DNA from: Pseudomonas asturiensis
Lineage (GTDB): Bacteria; Pseudomonadota; Gammaproteobacteria; Pseudomonadales; Pseudomonadaceae
DNA: 64,000 nucleotides
Assembly: GCF_900143095.1 (NCBI RefSeq)
Contig: NZ_FRDA01000006.1
Span: 1 to 64,000 of the forward strand
Direction: 5' to 3'
Part shown: positions 43,394 through 54,612 of the stretch, piece by piece
How positions within the stretch are numbered: position 1 is the stretch's first letter
Layout of the letters: every line of letters begins with the position of its first letter
The notes under the pieces: generated by a model
The model's input: the letters and a program-made list of their open reading frames with translations, nothing else
Databases searched by the model: none
What the model was told of the DNA's origin: nothing
Position numbers and translations under genes: made by a program

Positions 43394-44952
43394 CCGCCAG
43401 AGAGCAGAAACGCCAACCCATCTCCACGGGGTCAGAGTGGACGTTCGAACTGATCCAGACCTACGATCGGGAAATCAGCCGCATCGCTGATCGTTACGCG
43501 CTGGACACTTATCCCAACCAGATCGAAGTGATTACCGCTGAACAGATGATGGACGCCTACGCGTCGGTGGGCATGCCGCTGGGCTATCACCATTGGTCCT
43601 ACGGCAAACACTTCCTCAGCACCGAAAAATCCTACTCGCGAGGCCAGATGGGTCTGGCCTACGAGATCGTGATCAACTCGGACCCGTGCATCGCCTACCT
43701 GATGGAAGAAAACACCATCTGCATGCAGGCACTGGTCGTCGCTCACGCCTGCTATGGACACAACAGCTTCTTCAAGGGCAACTACCTGTTCCGCACCTGG
43801 ACCGATGCCAGCTCGATCATCGATTACCTGGTGTTCGCCAAGCAGTACATCATGCAATGCGAGGAACGCCACGGCATCGATGCGGTGGAAGACCTGCTCG
43901 ACTCCTGCCACGCCCTGATGAACTACGGCGTGGATCGCTACAAACGCCCTTATCCGATCTCCGCCGAGGAAGAGCGACGCCGGCAGAAGGACCGCGAAGA
44001 ACACCTGCAACGCCAGATCAACGACCTGTGGCGCACCATCCCGAAAAGCGCGAAAGAAGGCGGCAAGGAAGACAACGCGCGCTTCCCGGCTGAACCCCAG
44101 GAAAACATCCTGTACTTCATCGAGAAACACGCGCCGCTGCTCGAACCCTGGCAGCGCGAAGTGGTGCGCATCGTGCGCAAGATTGCGCAGTACTTCTACC
44201 CCCAACGCCAGACTCAGGTGATGAACGAGGGCTGGGCAACATTCTGGCATTACACGTTGATGAATGACCTGTACGACGAAGGCTTGGTCACCGACGGCTT
44301 CATGATGGAGTTTCTGCAGTCGCACACCAGCGTCATCTACCAGCCCGGCTTCGACAGCCCTTACTACAGCGGCATCAATCCGTACACGCTGGGTTTTGCC
44401 ATGTATCAGGACATTCGGCGGATGTGCGAACACCCCACCGATGAAGACCGTCAGTGGTTCCCGGAAATTGCCGGCACGGACTGGCTCACGGCGATCAAGT
44501 TCGCCATGAGCAGCTTCAAGGATGAGAGCTTCATCCTTCAGTACCTCTCACCCAAGGTCATTCGCGACCTCAAGTTGTTCAGCATCATGGATGACGACCA
44601 GAAGGACGACCTGCTGGTGCCCGCCATCCACGACGAGAACGGCTACCGGACCATTCGCGAAATCCTTGCCGCGCAGTACAACCTGGGCAACCGCGAGCCC
44701 AACATCCAGATCTACAGCATTGACCGTCGCGGAGACCGCTCGCTGACCCTGCGCCACCAGCAGCACAATCGCAAGCCGCTGGGTGACTCCACGGACGAGG
44801 TACTCAAGCACCTGCATCGCCTGTGGGGCTTCGATATCCATCTGGAAACCCTGCTGGGTGATCAGATCGTAAAAACCCATCATGTGCCACCGAGAGGCGA
44901 GCACGCCGACAGTGAATATCCCCGGCTTGATATGGCGGTCGTTCACCTCTAG
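43390..44952 (+). CDS. ycgB: SpoVR family protein (YcgB)
   Basis: Conserved 520-residue cytosolic protein named after a B. subtilis spore-cortex gene; function in Gram-negatives unknown. The motif [20 protein letters not shown] is visible in the middle. It is the last gene of the PrkA-YeaH-SpoVR operon, a set that co-occurs widely and responds to stress sigma factors in other species. Confidence 0.93.
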   Translation: MTAREQKRQPISTGSEWTFELIQTYDREISRIADRYALDTYPNQIEVITAEQMMDAYASVGMPLGYHHWSYGKHFLSTEKSYSRGQMGLAYEIVINSDPCIAYLMEENTICMQALVVAHACYGHNSFFKGNYLFRTWTDASSIIDYLVFAKQYIMQCEERHGIDAVEDLLDSCHALMNYGVDRYKRPYPISAEEERRRQKDREEHLQRQINDLWRTIPKSAKEGGKEDNARFPAEPQENILYFIEKHAPLLEPWQREVVRIVRKIAQYFYPQRQTQVMNEGWATFWHYTLMNDLYDEGLVTDGFMMEFLQSHTSVIYQPGFDSPYYSGINPYTLGFAMYQDIRRMCEHPTDEDRQWFPEIAGTDWLTAIKFAMSSFKDESFILQYLSPKVIRDLKLFSIMDDDQKDDLLVPAIHDENGYRTIREILAAQYNLGNREPNIQIYSIDRRGDRSLTLRHQQHNRKPLGDSTDEVLKHLHRLWGFDIHLETLLGDQIVKTHHVPPRGEHADSEYPRLDMAVVHL

Positions 44953-44997
44953 GGACTAGACGCCTGCACTCTTGAGCGGGTAATCGTTCGGTTTTAG

Positions 44998-45047
44998 CCT
45001 CCGCAGGCACGACAAGGTTTATCCTGTCGCGCTTACGGAGGTTTTTT
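44998..45047 (+). promoter_or_regulatory. Structured leader: terminator-like stem overlapping the cca ribosome site
   Basis: CCTCCG (44998-45003) pairs with CGGAGG (45036-45041), which is also the cca Shine-Dalgarno. Inside is a second stem, CGACAAGG with CCTGTCG and one bulge (45010-45029). Six T's follow CGGAGG, then the cca ATG. The element can be the terminator of the spoVR operon, a translation switch for cca, or both. Confidence 0.55.
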
Positions 45048-46277
45048 ATGCAGATTTATAAAGTGGGCGGCGCTGTACGTGATCGCCTTCTGGGTCAGCC
45101 AGTCACCGACATTGACTGGGTGGTGGTCGGTGCTTCGACCGAAGAAATGCTGATCAAGGGCTACCGCCCGGTCGGCACAGACTTCCCTGTGTTTCTTCAT
45201 CCGCTGACGGGCGAGGAATATGCCCTGGCGCGTACTGAGCGTAAAAGCGGCGTGGGGTATGGCGGCTTCGTATTTCATGCAAGCCCAGACGTCACGCTGG
45301 AACAGGACCTGATCCGTCGCGACCTGACGATAAACGCGATGGCCGAAGACAAGGACGGCAACCTGACCGATCCGTACCACGGCCAGCAGGATCTTGAAGC
45401 ACGCATCTTGCGCCACGTTTCCCCCGCATTTGCCGAAGATCCGCTCCGGGTGCTGCGCGTTGCCCGCTTCGCGGCGCGTTATGCACCGCAAGGATTCAGC
45501 ATTGCTCCCGAGACCCTGGACCTGATGCGCCAGCTCAGTGAATCGGGTGAACTCCAGGCGTTGACGCCCGAGCGCAGCTGGAAGGAGATTTCCCGCGCAC
45601 TCATGGAAAAACAGCCACAGGTGTTCATCAAGGTGCTGCATGAGTGCGGCGCGCTCAAAGACCTGATGCCTGAAGTCGAAGCGCTTTTCGGCGTGCCCCA
45701 ACCCGAAGCGCATCACCCGGAAATCGATACCGGCGTGCATGTATTGAGCGTGCTGGAACAAGCCGCCCGCCATGAACATTCGCTGAGCGTACGCTGGGCG
45801 TGCCTGCTGCATGACCTGGGCAAAGGACTGACGCCGGAATCGGAATGGCCCAGGCACATTGCCCATGAACACACCGGCCTGCGCCTGATCAAGATCGTCA
45901 ACGAGCGCTTCCGCGTGCCGAGGGAATGCCAGGAACTGGCGCTACTGGTCGGCCAGTACCATACCCACGGACACCGGGCACTGGAGCTGAAACCCTCGAC
46001 CGTGCTGGAACTGCTGCAAAGCTTCGACGTATACCGCAGACCACAACGTTTCGAAGAATTCATCGCGGCGTGCGAAATGGATGCGCGGGGCCGTCAGGGC
46101 TTTGAACAACGCAATTATCCACAGGCGGACTACCTGCGCGGTGCTGCGCAGGCGGCGCGATCGGTGTCAGTACAGCCGCTGCTTGAAAAAGGTTTGCAGG
46201 GCAAGGATCTGGGCGACGCCCTGAAAAACGAGCGACTGGATGCGCTGAAGATCTACAAGGCGGAGTATGGCGGATAA
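45048..46277 (+). CDS. cca: Multifunctional CCA-adding enzyme / tRNA nucleotidyltransferase
   Basis: Adds and repairs the 3' CCA of tRNAs. It is a class II nucleotidyltransferase, with catalytic Asp21 and Asp23 in TDIDWVVVG after [10 protein letters not shown] and the base-selecting region [16 protein letters not shown]. The C-terminal HD phosphohydrolase domain (LLHDLGKG) marks the long proteobacterial type, 409 residues. Its ribosome site is buried in the leader stem at 44998-45041. Confidence 0.96.
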   Translation: MQIYKVGGAVRDRLLGQPVTDIDWVVVGASTEEMLIKGYRPVGTDFPVFLHPLTGEEYALARTERKSGVGYGGFVFHASPDVTLEQDLIRRDLTINAMAEDKDGNLTDPYHGQQDLEARILRHVSPAFAEDPLRVLRVARFAARYAPQGFSIAPETLDLMRQLSESGELQALTPERSWKEISRALMEKQPQVFIKVLHECGALKDLMPEVEALFGVPQPEAHHPEIDTGVHVLSVLEQAARHEHSLSVRWACLLHDLGKGLTPESEWPRHIAHEHTGLRLIKIVNERFRVPRECQELALLVGQYHTHGHRALELKPSTVLELLQSFDVYRRPQRFEEFIAACEMDARGRQGFEQRNYPQADYLRGAAQAARSVSVQPLLEKGLQGKDLGDALKNERLDALKIYKAEYGG

Positions 46278-46343
46278 GTGATTTGATCCTACGCTACGCG
46301 CATGAGCATCACGGCTGCATGCACCCAGGCCTGGAAGATGCAC

Positions 46344-46477
46344 AAAACGGGGTCAAAAACGAAAGTGTCTGACTGAATGCGTACCCGTGGGAGGTGGCTT
46401 GCCGGCGATGGCATCAGTTCAGCCACCGATGTGTCGCTTCAGAAAAAGCATCGCCGGCAAGCCGCCTCCCACAGTCC
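46344..46477. repeat. BIME unit A (cca-folK gap)
   Basis: A linker with CGAAAGTGTCTGACTGAATG leads into GTGGGAGG-GGCTTGCCGGCGATG. After a short loop comes the inverse, CATCGCCGGCAAGCCGCCTC. The same organisation recurs at 46593 and, in half form, at 46775. Confidence 0.85.
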
Positions 46478-46592
46478 GTTGCTTGCAGAAACACTTGCGT
46501 ATAACGCTGAGTGCTTCGCGTGTACACGCAGCCCGCAACGCTGCGCGTGTCCATGCTCAGCACTCATCGCTCTACACAATTCTGGAAGACGC

Positions 46593-46733
46593 GAAAAACG
46601 GGGGGGGGGGCAAAAGCGAAAGTATCTGACTGAATGCGTACCCGTGGGAGGCGGCTTGCCGGCGATCGCGGCCGTTCAATCACCGATGTGTCGCTTCAAA
46701 AAAAGCATCGCCGGCAAGCCGCCTCCCACAGTC
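46593..46733. repeat. BIME unit B with 11-G run
   Basis: Same linker and inverted pair as unit A. The linker, which reads AACGGGG in unit A and AGCGGGG in unit C, has a run of 11 G at 46600-46610 here. The inverted GCCGGCGAT arms are intact. Confidence 0.85.
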
Positions 46734-46774
46734 CTTTGGTCGCAGCAAAACGTGTGTATGACGCCTGGAAAACG

Positions 46775-46870
46775 CGCAAAGCGGGGCCAGAACGAAAGTG
46801 TCTGACTGCATGCATACCCCGTGGGAGGCGGCTTGCCGGCGATGGCGTCCGTTCAGTCACTGATGCATGG
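46775..46870. repeat. BIME unit C (half, next to folK 3' end)
   Basis: The linker and left REP arm match units A and B. The right arm is missing, replaced by sequence running into the folK stop codon. The three units fill the 611-bp gene-free gap 46278-46888; nothing else is visible in it. Confidence 0.8.
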
Positions 46871-46888
46871 GGCACGATCATTGTGAAA

Positions 46889-47413
46889 TCAGCCCTTGAG
46901 CAACCCCGCAGGCGTGAGTGCCTGCCCTCGCCACTCGAACGCCACAGGCCAGAGCTGCTGGTCGATCTGCGCCTCGGCCCACAGTGTGCTGAACGGCACG
47001 CCGACACCCGGATGCGAACGATCCGGGGCGATCAGCGACAGCGGCCATAACACGAAGGCGTTTTTGAGGATTTCTGCACGGGGCAGTATCAGCCCGTCAA
47101 AATTGCCGACCTGCTCGCCATACAGCAACACGTCGATGTCCAGCGGCAGGCCCTTGCGATCCGGGGCATAGCGGCCATTGTCGGCCTCGATGAATTTCAA
47201 GCGGCGATCCAGTTCCAGCAACGGCAGGTCGGTCAGCGCCGAGACCACCAGATTGAAGAACGGGCCGCTCTTGATGCCCACCGGGTGGCTCTCGAACACG
47301 GGCGAGCAGCTCAGGTCGCTCAGAAAACCATCGAGCGCATCCAGCCCGGCATGCAGGTGCGTTTCGCGCTCGATGTTACTGCCGAGCCCGAGAAAAATCC
47401 GCGTCAGCGACAT
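46889..47413 (-). CDS. folK: 2-amino-4-hydroxy-6-hydroxymethyldihydropteridine diphosphokinase
   Basis: Pyrophosphokinase of folate synthesis. GLGSNIERE at the N-terminus, the FFNLVVSALTDLPLLELDRRL core and the metal motif LPLDIDVLLYG are present; 174 residues. It overlaps folB by 10 bp. Position matches a second folK-like gene in P. aeruginosa, so a paralogue may exist elsewhere. It reads into a BIME array. Confidence 0.9.
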   Translation of the reverse strand: MSLTRIFLGLGSNIERETHLHAGLDALDGFLSDLSCSPVFESHPVGIKSGPFFNLVVSALTDLPLLELDRRLKFIEADNGRYAPDRKGLPLDIDVLLYGEQVGNFDGLILPRAEILKNAFVLWPLSLIAPDRSHPGVGVPFSTLWAEAQIDQQLWPVAFEWRGQALTPAGLLKG

Positions 47414-47757
47414 CCGCGCTCGATCTCCACGCCCACACCGGCAGCGGCAGGAACCGCACCGGGCTTGGTCAGCCTCAGGTGCAACCAGGGAATAGTGAAC
47501 TCCGCCATCAGCACCTCGGCCAGACGTTCTGCGAACGTCTCGACCAACTGGAACCGGGCCTGTTCGGCAAAGGCCTGAATGCGGGCCGAAACACTGGCGT
47601 AGTCGAGCGCTTTGCTCAGGTCATCGCCCGCCGCAGCAGGTCGGTTGTCCCACGCAAAACTCAGGTCCAGACGCAGGCACTGACGAATGCCGCGCTCCCA
47701 GTCATAGGCGCCGATCACGGTATCGACCTCAAGACCCTGGATGAAAACTCTGTCCAA
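47404..47757 (-). CDS. folB: Dihydroneopterin aldolase
   Basis: Cleaves or epimerises dihydroneopterin in folate synthesis. It has 117 residues, with the conserved N-terminus [20 protein letters not shown] and the pterin-site Glu in the FAERLAEVL helix. Divergent from plsY with a 74-bp gap. Confidence 0.94.
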   Translation of the reverse strand: MDRVFIQGLEVDTVIGAYDWERGIRQCLRLDLSFAWDNRPAAAGDDLSKALDYASVSARIQAFAEQARFQLVETFAERLAEVLMAEFTIPWLHLRLTKPGAVPAAAGVGVEIERGCR

Positions 47758-47831
47758 GCACTACTCTCCACTGCACGACAAGGGCGCGATGCGCCGTTAG
47801 AATCAGGGCATCCTCGCCCGGAATGGTTAGC

Positions 47832-48401
47832 ATGTTTTGGTTACTGGCGACTTTCGCCTACCTGCTTGGCTCACTGTCCTTCGCTATCCTGCTCAGCCGC
47901 CTGAGCGGCAACCCCGACCCGCGTGACAGCGGCTCAGGCAATGCAGGCGCGACCAACATGTTGCGCCTGGCAGGCAAAAAACTGGCCATCCTCACGCTGC
48001 TGGGCGACCTCTGCAAAGGCCTTGCCCCGGTACTGATCGCCAACGCTCTGGGCCTCGATCCCTTCCAGCAAGGCTGGATCGGGGTCTGTGCAGTGCTGGG
48101 CCATCTGTTCCCGCTGTACTTTCGCTTCCGGGGCGGCAAGGGTGTTGCCACCGCCGCTGGCGTGCTGCTGGGCCTGTACCTGCCAGCGGCCCTGCTGGCC
48201 ATTGCCGTCTGGCTGCTGACATTCCGTCTGACCCGCACCAGCTCGCTCGCTGCCTTGATAGCCACGCCCCTCACCCTGCCACTGCTGGCCTGGCAAGAAC
48301 CGAGGGCGCTGCTGCCCATGAGCGTGCTGACCCTGCTGATCGTCTGGCGCCATCGCGGCAATCTACGCGACCTGCTCGCCGGGCGCGAACGGCATTTCTG
48401 A
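47832..48401 (+). CDS. plsY: Glycerol-3-phosphate acyltransferase PlsY
   Basis: Inner-membrane acyltransferase that uses acyl-phosphate. It has 189 residues and about five helices. The motifs are [27 protein letters not shown] and [20 protein letters not shown]. The ATG at 47832 is chosen; a GTG-opened frame three codons earlier is less likely. Confidence 0.95.
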   Translation: MFWLLATFAYLLGSLSFAILLSRLSGNPDPRDSGSGNAGATNMLRLAGKKLAILTLLGDLCKGLAPVLIANALGLDPFQQGWIGVCAVLGHLFPLYFRFRGGKGVATAAGVLLGLYLPAALLAIAVWLLTFRLTRTSSLAALIATPLTLPLLAWQEPRALLPMSVLTLLIVWRHRGNLRDLLAGRERHF

Positions 48402-48455
48402 ATGCCCGGATGAAACCGGCTCACTCGACATGCCATCGCACCTGACATACACGCC

Positions 48456-49481
48456 TCAGAGGCCCGACAGTTGCTCCATTGGCCAGCGCGCCTGCACGCT
48501 GATGCTCAAATCTTCCTTCTGGCCTGCCTGCAAACGCTGGCAGCCGGCATACGCGATCATCGCGCCGTTGTCGGTGCAGAATTCGGGACGCGCGTAGAAC
48601 ACCTGCCCGCGCAACTCACCCAGCATGCTCTCCAGCGACTGCCGCAATGCCTTGTTGGCACTGACGCCACCGGCGATGACCAGACTCTTGAGCCCGGTCT
48701 GCTTGAGCGCGCGCTTGCACTTGATGGTCAAAGTCTCCACTACCGCCTGCTGGAAGGCCAGAGCGATGTCGCAACGGGTTTGCTCACTGTCGTCCCCGGC
48801 ACTCTGGCATTGCTGCCAGGTATTGAGCGCAGAGGTTTTCAGGCCGCTGAAGCTGAACATCAGCCCCGGACGATCGGTCATCGGCCGCGGGAAGACGAAC
48901 CGCCCTGCCACGCCCTGCGTCGCCAGGCGGGAAATCTCGGGACCACCCGGATATTGCAGCCCCATCATCTTGGCCGTTTTGTCGAACGCCTCGCCTGCCG
49001 CATCATCAAGCGTCTCGCCCAGCAATTCGTATTGGCCGATGCCATCGACGCGAACCAGCTGCGTATGGCCGCCGGATACCAACAAAGCGACGAACGGGAA
49101 CTGCGGCGGGTTTTGCTCAAGCATCGGGGCCAGCAGATGGCCTTCCATGTGATGAACACCGAGCGCCGGAATATCCCAGGCGAACGCCAAGGCCTGAGCG
49201 CAGGACGCGCCGACCAGCAAAGCACCCACGAGGCCCGGCCCCGCGGTGTAAGCAATGGCGTCGATGTCCGTCGCCACGCAGTCGGCTTCGGCCAGCGTCT
49301 GGCGAATCAGGGGCAGCATGCGCTTGACGTGATCGCGCGAAGCCAGCTCCGGCACCACACCGCCATAGGCGCGGTGCAGGTCGATCTGGCTGAATAATGC
49401 GTCGGCCAGCAAACCGCGTTCGCTGTCGTAAAGTGCGACGCCGGTTTCATCGCAGGACGTTTCTAATCCCAGTACTAGCAT
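48456..49481 (-). CDS. tsaD: tRNA N6-adenosine threonylcarbamoyltransferase TsaD
   Basis: Catalytic subunit of t6A37 modification for ANN-decoding tRNAs. It has an ASKHA fold with metal His111 and His115 in [10 protein letters not shown] and nucleotide blocks [10 protein letters not shown] and [12 protein letters not shown]; 341 residues. Divergent from rpsU; both serve translation. Confidence 0.97.
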   Translation of the reverse strand: MLVLGLETSCDETGVALYDSERGLLADALFSQIDLHRAYGGVVPELASRDHVKRMLPLIRQTLAEADCVATDIDAIAYTAGPGLVGALLVGASCAQALAFAWDIPALGVHHMEGHLLAPMLEQNPPQFPFVALLVSGGHTQLVRVDGIGQYELLGETLDDAAGEAFDKTAKMMGLQYPGGPEISRLATQGVAGRFVFPRPMTDRPGLMFSFSGLKTSALNTWQQCQSAGDDSEQTRCDIALAFQQAVVETLTIKCKRALKQTGLKSLVIAGGVSANKALRQSLESMLGELRGQVFYARPEFCTDNGAMIAYAGCQRLQAGQKEDLSISVQARWPMEQLSGL

Positions 49482-49679
49482 GGGTTTGCGCCTTGTAGGG
49501 GGCAGATTTGAAGGCGCGCATAATAGTCGCCGACCGAGGCGCCGACCAGCGGTTTTCGATCAGAGGCTTTGCATTCCTCTCAATGAGGGGTTAACATCCG
49601 CAACCCTTAAAAACCGACGTACTTTTGTGCAGTGTTTGCACGAAGCGTTGACCCCGGTAATGAATGAAGGTAGCTCTGG

Positions 49680-49895
49680 ATGCCAGCCGTCAAAGTTAAA
49701 GAGAACGAACCCTTCGACGTAGCTCTGCGTCGTTTCAAGCGCTCCTGCGAAAAAGCCGGTGTTCTGGCTGAAGTTCGTAGCCGCGAATTTTACGAGAAGC
49801 CGACTTCTGAGCGTAAGCGTAAGGCAGCAGCTGCTGTCAAACGTCACGCCAAGAAAGTTCAGCGCGAACAGCGCCGCGCCGTTCGTCTGTATTAA
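49680..49895 (+). CDS. rpsU: 30S ribosomal protein bS21
   Basis: 71 residues, highly basic, with the typical [25 protein letters not shown] start. First gene of the macromolecular-synthesis operon rpsU-dnaG-rpoD. A ribosome site GAAGG lies about ten bases upstream. Confidence 0.98.
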
Positions 49896-50333
49896 TACAG
49901 ACTAGCGTCGCAAGCTTCTGCCTTGCCCGACCTTACAGTCGGGCTGTCGGCAGTTGCAGTGATCGCATCACGCTAGATTGACCGAGCAGTCCAGGCCGCA
50001 CATGCGACCCAGACTTCAGTCAAGCACGTCCAGCCTGCTTATAGGTGACATTGATCACGTCCACTCGGACAGCAAATCGATCAATGGACAAGACGAGTAT
50101 GCCTTGATGACTTCGCAAGAAGCTCAGCCAAGGCAGCGTCTCGTGTGCCACTCGCTCATGCCCCAGGCATGCAGTGAGTATGTGCCTATTTCCTTTCCAT
50201 GCCCAAGCGCCGACCTTCGGATGCGAAGACGTGCCCGTTTGTTGCACTGCCTTTCAAAATGGCGGCTGACAGGCTGACGCAACGCTCGTAGAGTCACCCG
50301 ATACTTTCGTAATACGCTTGATATGAGAACGCC
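49896..50333. other. rpsU-dnaG intergenic region
   Basis: This 438-bp stretch has no supported gene. In P. aeruginosa a GatB/YqeY-like gene occupies this spot; I find no remnant of it. A 7-bp GCCCGAC/GTCGGGC hairpin with a 6-base loop lies at 49925-49944, without a T run, and could be a partial terminator or processing site. Confidence 0.6.
49925..49944 (+). terminator. Hairpin after rpsU
   Basis: Arms GCCCGAC and GTCGGGC with loop CTTACA, 30 bp after the rpsU stop and no following T run. It is likely an attenuating or processing structure that lets rpsU exceed dnaG, as in the E. coli operon. Confidence 0.5.
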
Positions 50334-52289
50334 ATGGCCGGGCTGATTCCCCAGAGCTTCATCGACGACCTTCTGAACCGCACCGATATTGTCGACGTGG
50401 TCAGCTCGCGCGTGCAGCTCAAGAAAACCGGCAAGAACTACAGCGCCTGCTGCCCGTTCCATAAAGAGAAGACCCCCTCTTTCAGCGTCAGCCCGGACAA
50501 ACAGTTCTATTACTGCTTTGGCTGCGGCGCAGGCGGCAACGCGCTTGGCTTCATCATGGACCACGACAACCTGGACTTCCCCCAGGCCGTCGAGGACCTT
50601 GCCAAGGCCGCGGGCATGGAAGTGCCGCGCGAGCAAAGCGTAAAAGGCCAGAAGCCACGTCAGCCGACGGACTCGCCGCTTTACCCGTTGCTGACCGCCG
50701 CTGCCGAGTTCTATCGCCAGGCCCTGAAGAACCACCCGACGCGCAAATCCGCAGTGGACTACCTCAAGGGCCGCGGCCTGTCAGGCGAAATCGCACGGGA
50801 CTTCGGCCTGGGCTTTGCGCCACCGGGCTGGGACAACCTCTACAAACACCTGAGCAGCGACTCATTGCAGCAAAAGGTGATGATCGACGCCGGTCTGCTG
50901 ATCGAGAACGCCGAAACCGGAAAGCGCTACGACCGTTTCCGTGACCGGGTGATGTTTCCGATTCGCGACTCACGCGGCCGCGTCATCGCCTTCGGCGGGC
51001 GGGTGCTGGGCGACGACAAGCCCAAGTACCTGAACTCGCCGGAAACACCTGTATTCCATAAGGGCCAAGAGCTGTACGGCCTGTTCGAGGCACGCAAATA
51101 CAATCGCAACCTCGACGAGATCATCGTCGTCGAAGGCTACATGGACGTGATCGCACTGGCCCAGCAAGGCCTGCGCAACGCCGTGGCCACGCTGGGTACG
51201 GCGACCAGCGAAGAGCATTTGAAGCGCCTGTTCAGGGTCGTGCCCAACGTGCTGTTCTGCTTCGACGGCGACCAGGCTGGCCGCAATGCCGCCTGGCGAG
51301 CCCTTGAAGCGACTCTCTCGAACCTGCAGGACGGACGGCGTGCGCGCTTTCTGTTTCTGCCCGAGGGAGAAGACCCCGACACTCTGGTGCGCTCCGAAGG
51401 CACCGACGCGTTCAAGGCGCGCATCAACCAGCACGCTCAACCGCTGGCGGATTATTTTTTCGAACAGCTGACCAAAGAGGCTGATCCTCGCTCGCTGGAG
51501 GGAAAGGCGCACATGGCCACCCTCGCCGCTCCCCTGATCGACAAGGTGCCCGGCGCTAATCTCAAGACCTTGATGCGTCAGCGCCTGACCGAAATCACCG
51601 GCCTGACAGGCGAAGCGGTCAGCCAACTGGTGCAGAGCGCACCGGCGCAGGCGGCGCCCGGCTACGATCCGTACGTCGATTACGACGCCATGCCTGACTT
51701 TGCCGATTACCAGCCACAAGGCGGTTATGAAGCACAGCAGGAATGGACGCCAAAGAAAACCGGCGGTCCGAATCAGAAAAAATGGGAAAAGAAACCTTGG
51801 GATAAAAAAGGCAAGCGACCGGACTTCGAGCCACGCACCCCACGGGTGCCAACAGCCGTCGAGCCGCCGATGCAGGCCGCCCTGAGGACATTACTGCACC
51901 ACCCGGAACTGGCCGAAAAGGTCGAAAATGCCAGCCATTTTGCGGCAGAAGACCAGTCTCAAGCTCAATTGCTGGTCTCGCTCATTGAAGCCAGGCAAAA
52001 GAATCCCAACCTTCGGTCGTTACAGTTGATAGCGCGATGGCATGGTACCGAACAGGGCCGTTTGCTGCGCGCACTGGCCGAAAAGGAATGGTTGATTGAG
52101 GCCGACAACCTTGAACAACAGTTTTTCGACACTATAACTAGCTTATCCGCTCGCCAACGCGAGCGCAGCCTGGAACATCTGATCACTAAAGCACGTCAAA
52201 CCGAACTGAGTGCAGAAGAGAAAATTCAGCTTCGTGACCTGCTAAATCGCAATGTTCCTGCACAAACCCCGACCTCAACTGGCGCGTGA
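50334..52289 (+). CDS. dnaG: DNA primase
   Basis: Makes RNA primers at the replication fork. The CHC2 zinc finger uses C40, H43, C61 and C64. The TOPRIM domain shows VVEGYMDVIALAQ and DGDQAGRNAAWRALE, and a C-terminal DnaB-binding helical domain (past ~510) follows a Lys/Pro-rich linker. It has 651 residues and lies 67 bp before rpoD. Confidence 0.97.
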   Translation: MAGLIPQSFIDDLLNRTDIVDVVSSRVQLKKTGKNYSACCPFHKEKTPSFSVSPDKQFYYCFGCGAGGNALGFIMDHDNLDFPQAVEDLAKAAGMEVPREQSVKGQKPRQPTDSPLYPLLTAAAEFYRQALKNHPTRKSAVDYLKGRGLSGEIARDFGLGFAPPGWDNLYKHLSSDSLQQKVMIDAGLLIENAETGKRYDRFRDRVMFPIRDSRGRVIAFGGRVLGDDKPKYLNSPETPVFHKGQELYGLFEARKYNRNLDEIIVVEGYMDVIALAQQGLRNAVATLGTATSEEHLKRLFRVVPNVLFCFDGDQAGRNAAWRALEATLSNLQDGRRARFLFLPEGEDPDTLVRSEGTDAFKARINQHAQPLADYFFEQLTKEADPRSLEGKAHMATLAAPLIDKVPGANLKTLMRQRLTEITGLTGEAVSQLVQSAPAQAAPGYDPYVDYDAMPDFADYQPQGGYEAQQEWTPKKTGGPNQKKWEKKPWDKKGKRPDFEPRTPRVPTAVEPPMQAALRTLLHHPELAEKVENASHFAAEDQSQAQLLVSLIEARQKNPNLRSLQLIARWHGTEQGRLLRALAEKEWLIEADNLEQQFFDTITSLSARQRERSLEHLITKARQTELSAEEKIQLRDLLNRNVPAQTPTSTGA

Positions 52290-52303
52290 GGTCATAGCTC
52301 GGG

Positions 52304-52309
52304 TATAAT
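52304..52309 (+). promoter_or_regulatory. -10 box upstream of rpoD
   Basis: A consensus TATAAT lies 48 bp before the rpoD start, in the dnaG-rpoD gap, with no good -35. It suggests an extra rpoD promoter inside the operon, as is known for rpoD in other proteobacteria. Confidence 0.5.
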
Positions 52310-52356
52310 CCTCGGCTTGTTTTTTGCCCGCCAAGACCTTCAGTGGATAGGGTGTT

Positions 52357-54207
<1,851 letters not shown>

Positions 54208-54232
54208 GACGCAACACGCGATGCGATCAAAC

Positions 54233-54261
54233 AAAACCCCCGGCCCTGTGCCGGGGGTTTT
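54233..54261 (+). terminator. Intrinsic terminator of rpoD
   Basis: The 12-bp arms AAAACCCCCGGC and GCCGGGGGTTTT close on a 5-base loop, 25 bp after the rpoD stop. Confidence 0.93.
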
Positions 54262-54337
54262 GCGTTTCAGGCCTGCTCGCCACGTCCAGCGCCCTCCCCG
54301 GCCTGCGCTCAAAGCTGATCGTCAGGCGAGCCCGTCG

Positions 54338-54612
54338 ATGATCGTCCGGAAGGCAAACTTCAAGAATTTGACCTACAACTATGTGTCACCTCAGGCAAAA
54401 AGCCTGCTGGCTACCCTTTGGCCTATCGGTTGTTGCCAAGGTTTTGTATTGCAGCATCGCGCATCTGAAATCGCGCCGATGTTGAAACCTTATGCACGCA
54501 ACACACCAGCAGCGGTAACGGCCACAGCCTTGCCCCACTCGTCCACGACGAGGGATCGAGTGCCGAGCCCCCGCGTTATCGGAAGCCAGACCAAGCACGG
54601 ACGTGAGCACTT
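54338..54612 (+). pseudogene. Decayed 5' PAS fragment of an rmcA-like gene
   Basis: In one frame this reads KANFKNLTYNYVSPQAKSLL, then a scrambled QGFVLQHRASEIAPML and SQTKHGREHL. These look like the start, middle and end of a PAS domain. The intact downstream frame begins MRGLMTDISD, which normally continues a PAS domain's last strand. A TGA at 54604 closes the downstream frame. Several small frameshifts are needed to join the two, so the 5' part of the gene is broken. Confidence 0.6.

Noticed and set aside
46278..46888. CRISPR array
   Set aside because: The repeats are inverted palindromic BIMEs with irregular spacing and linker sequence, not regular direct repeats with unique spacers, and no cas genes are near.
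49978..50277. 99-codon frame between rpsU and dnaG
   Set aside because: No ribosome site, odd composition, and no likeness to YqeY or any other family I know.
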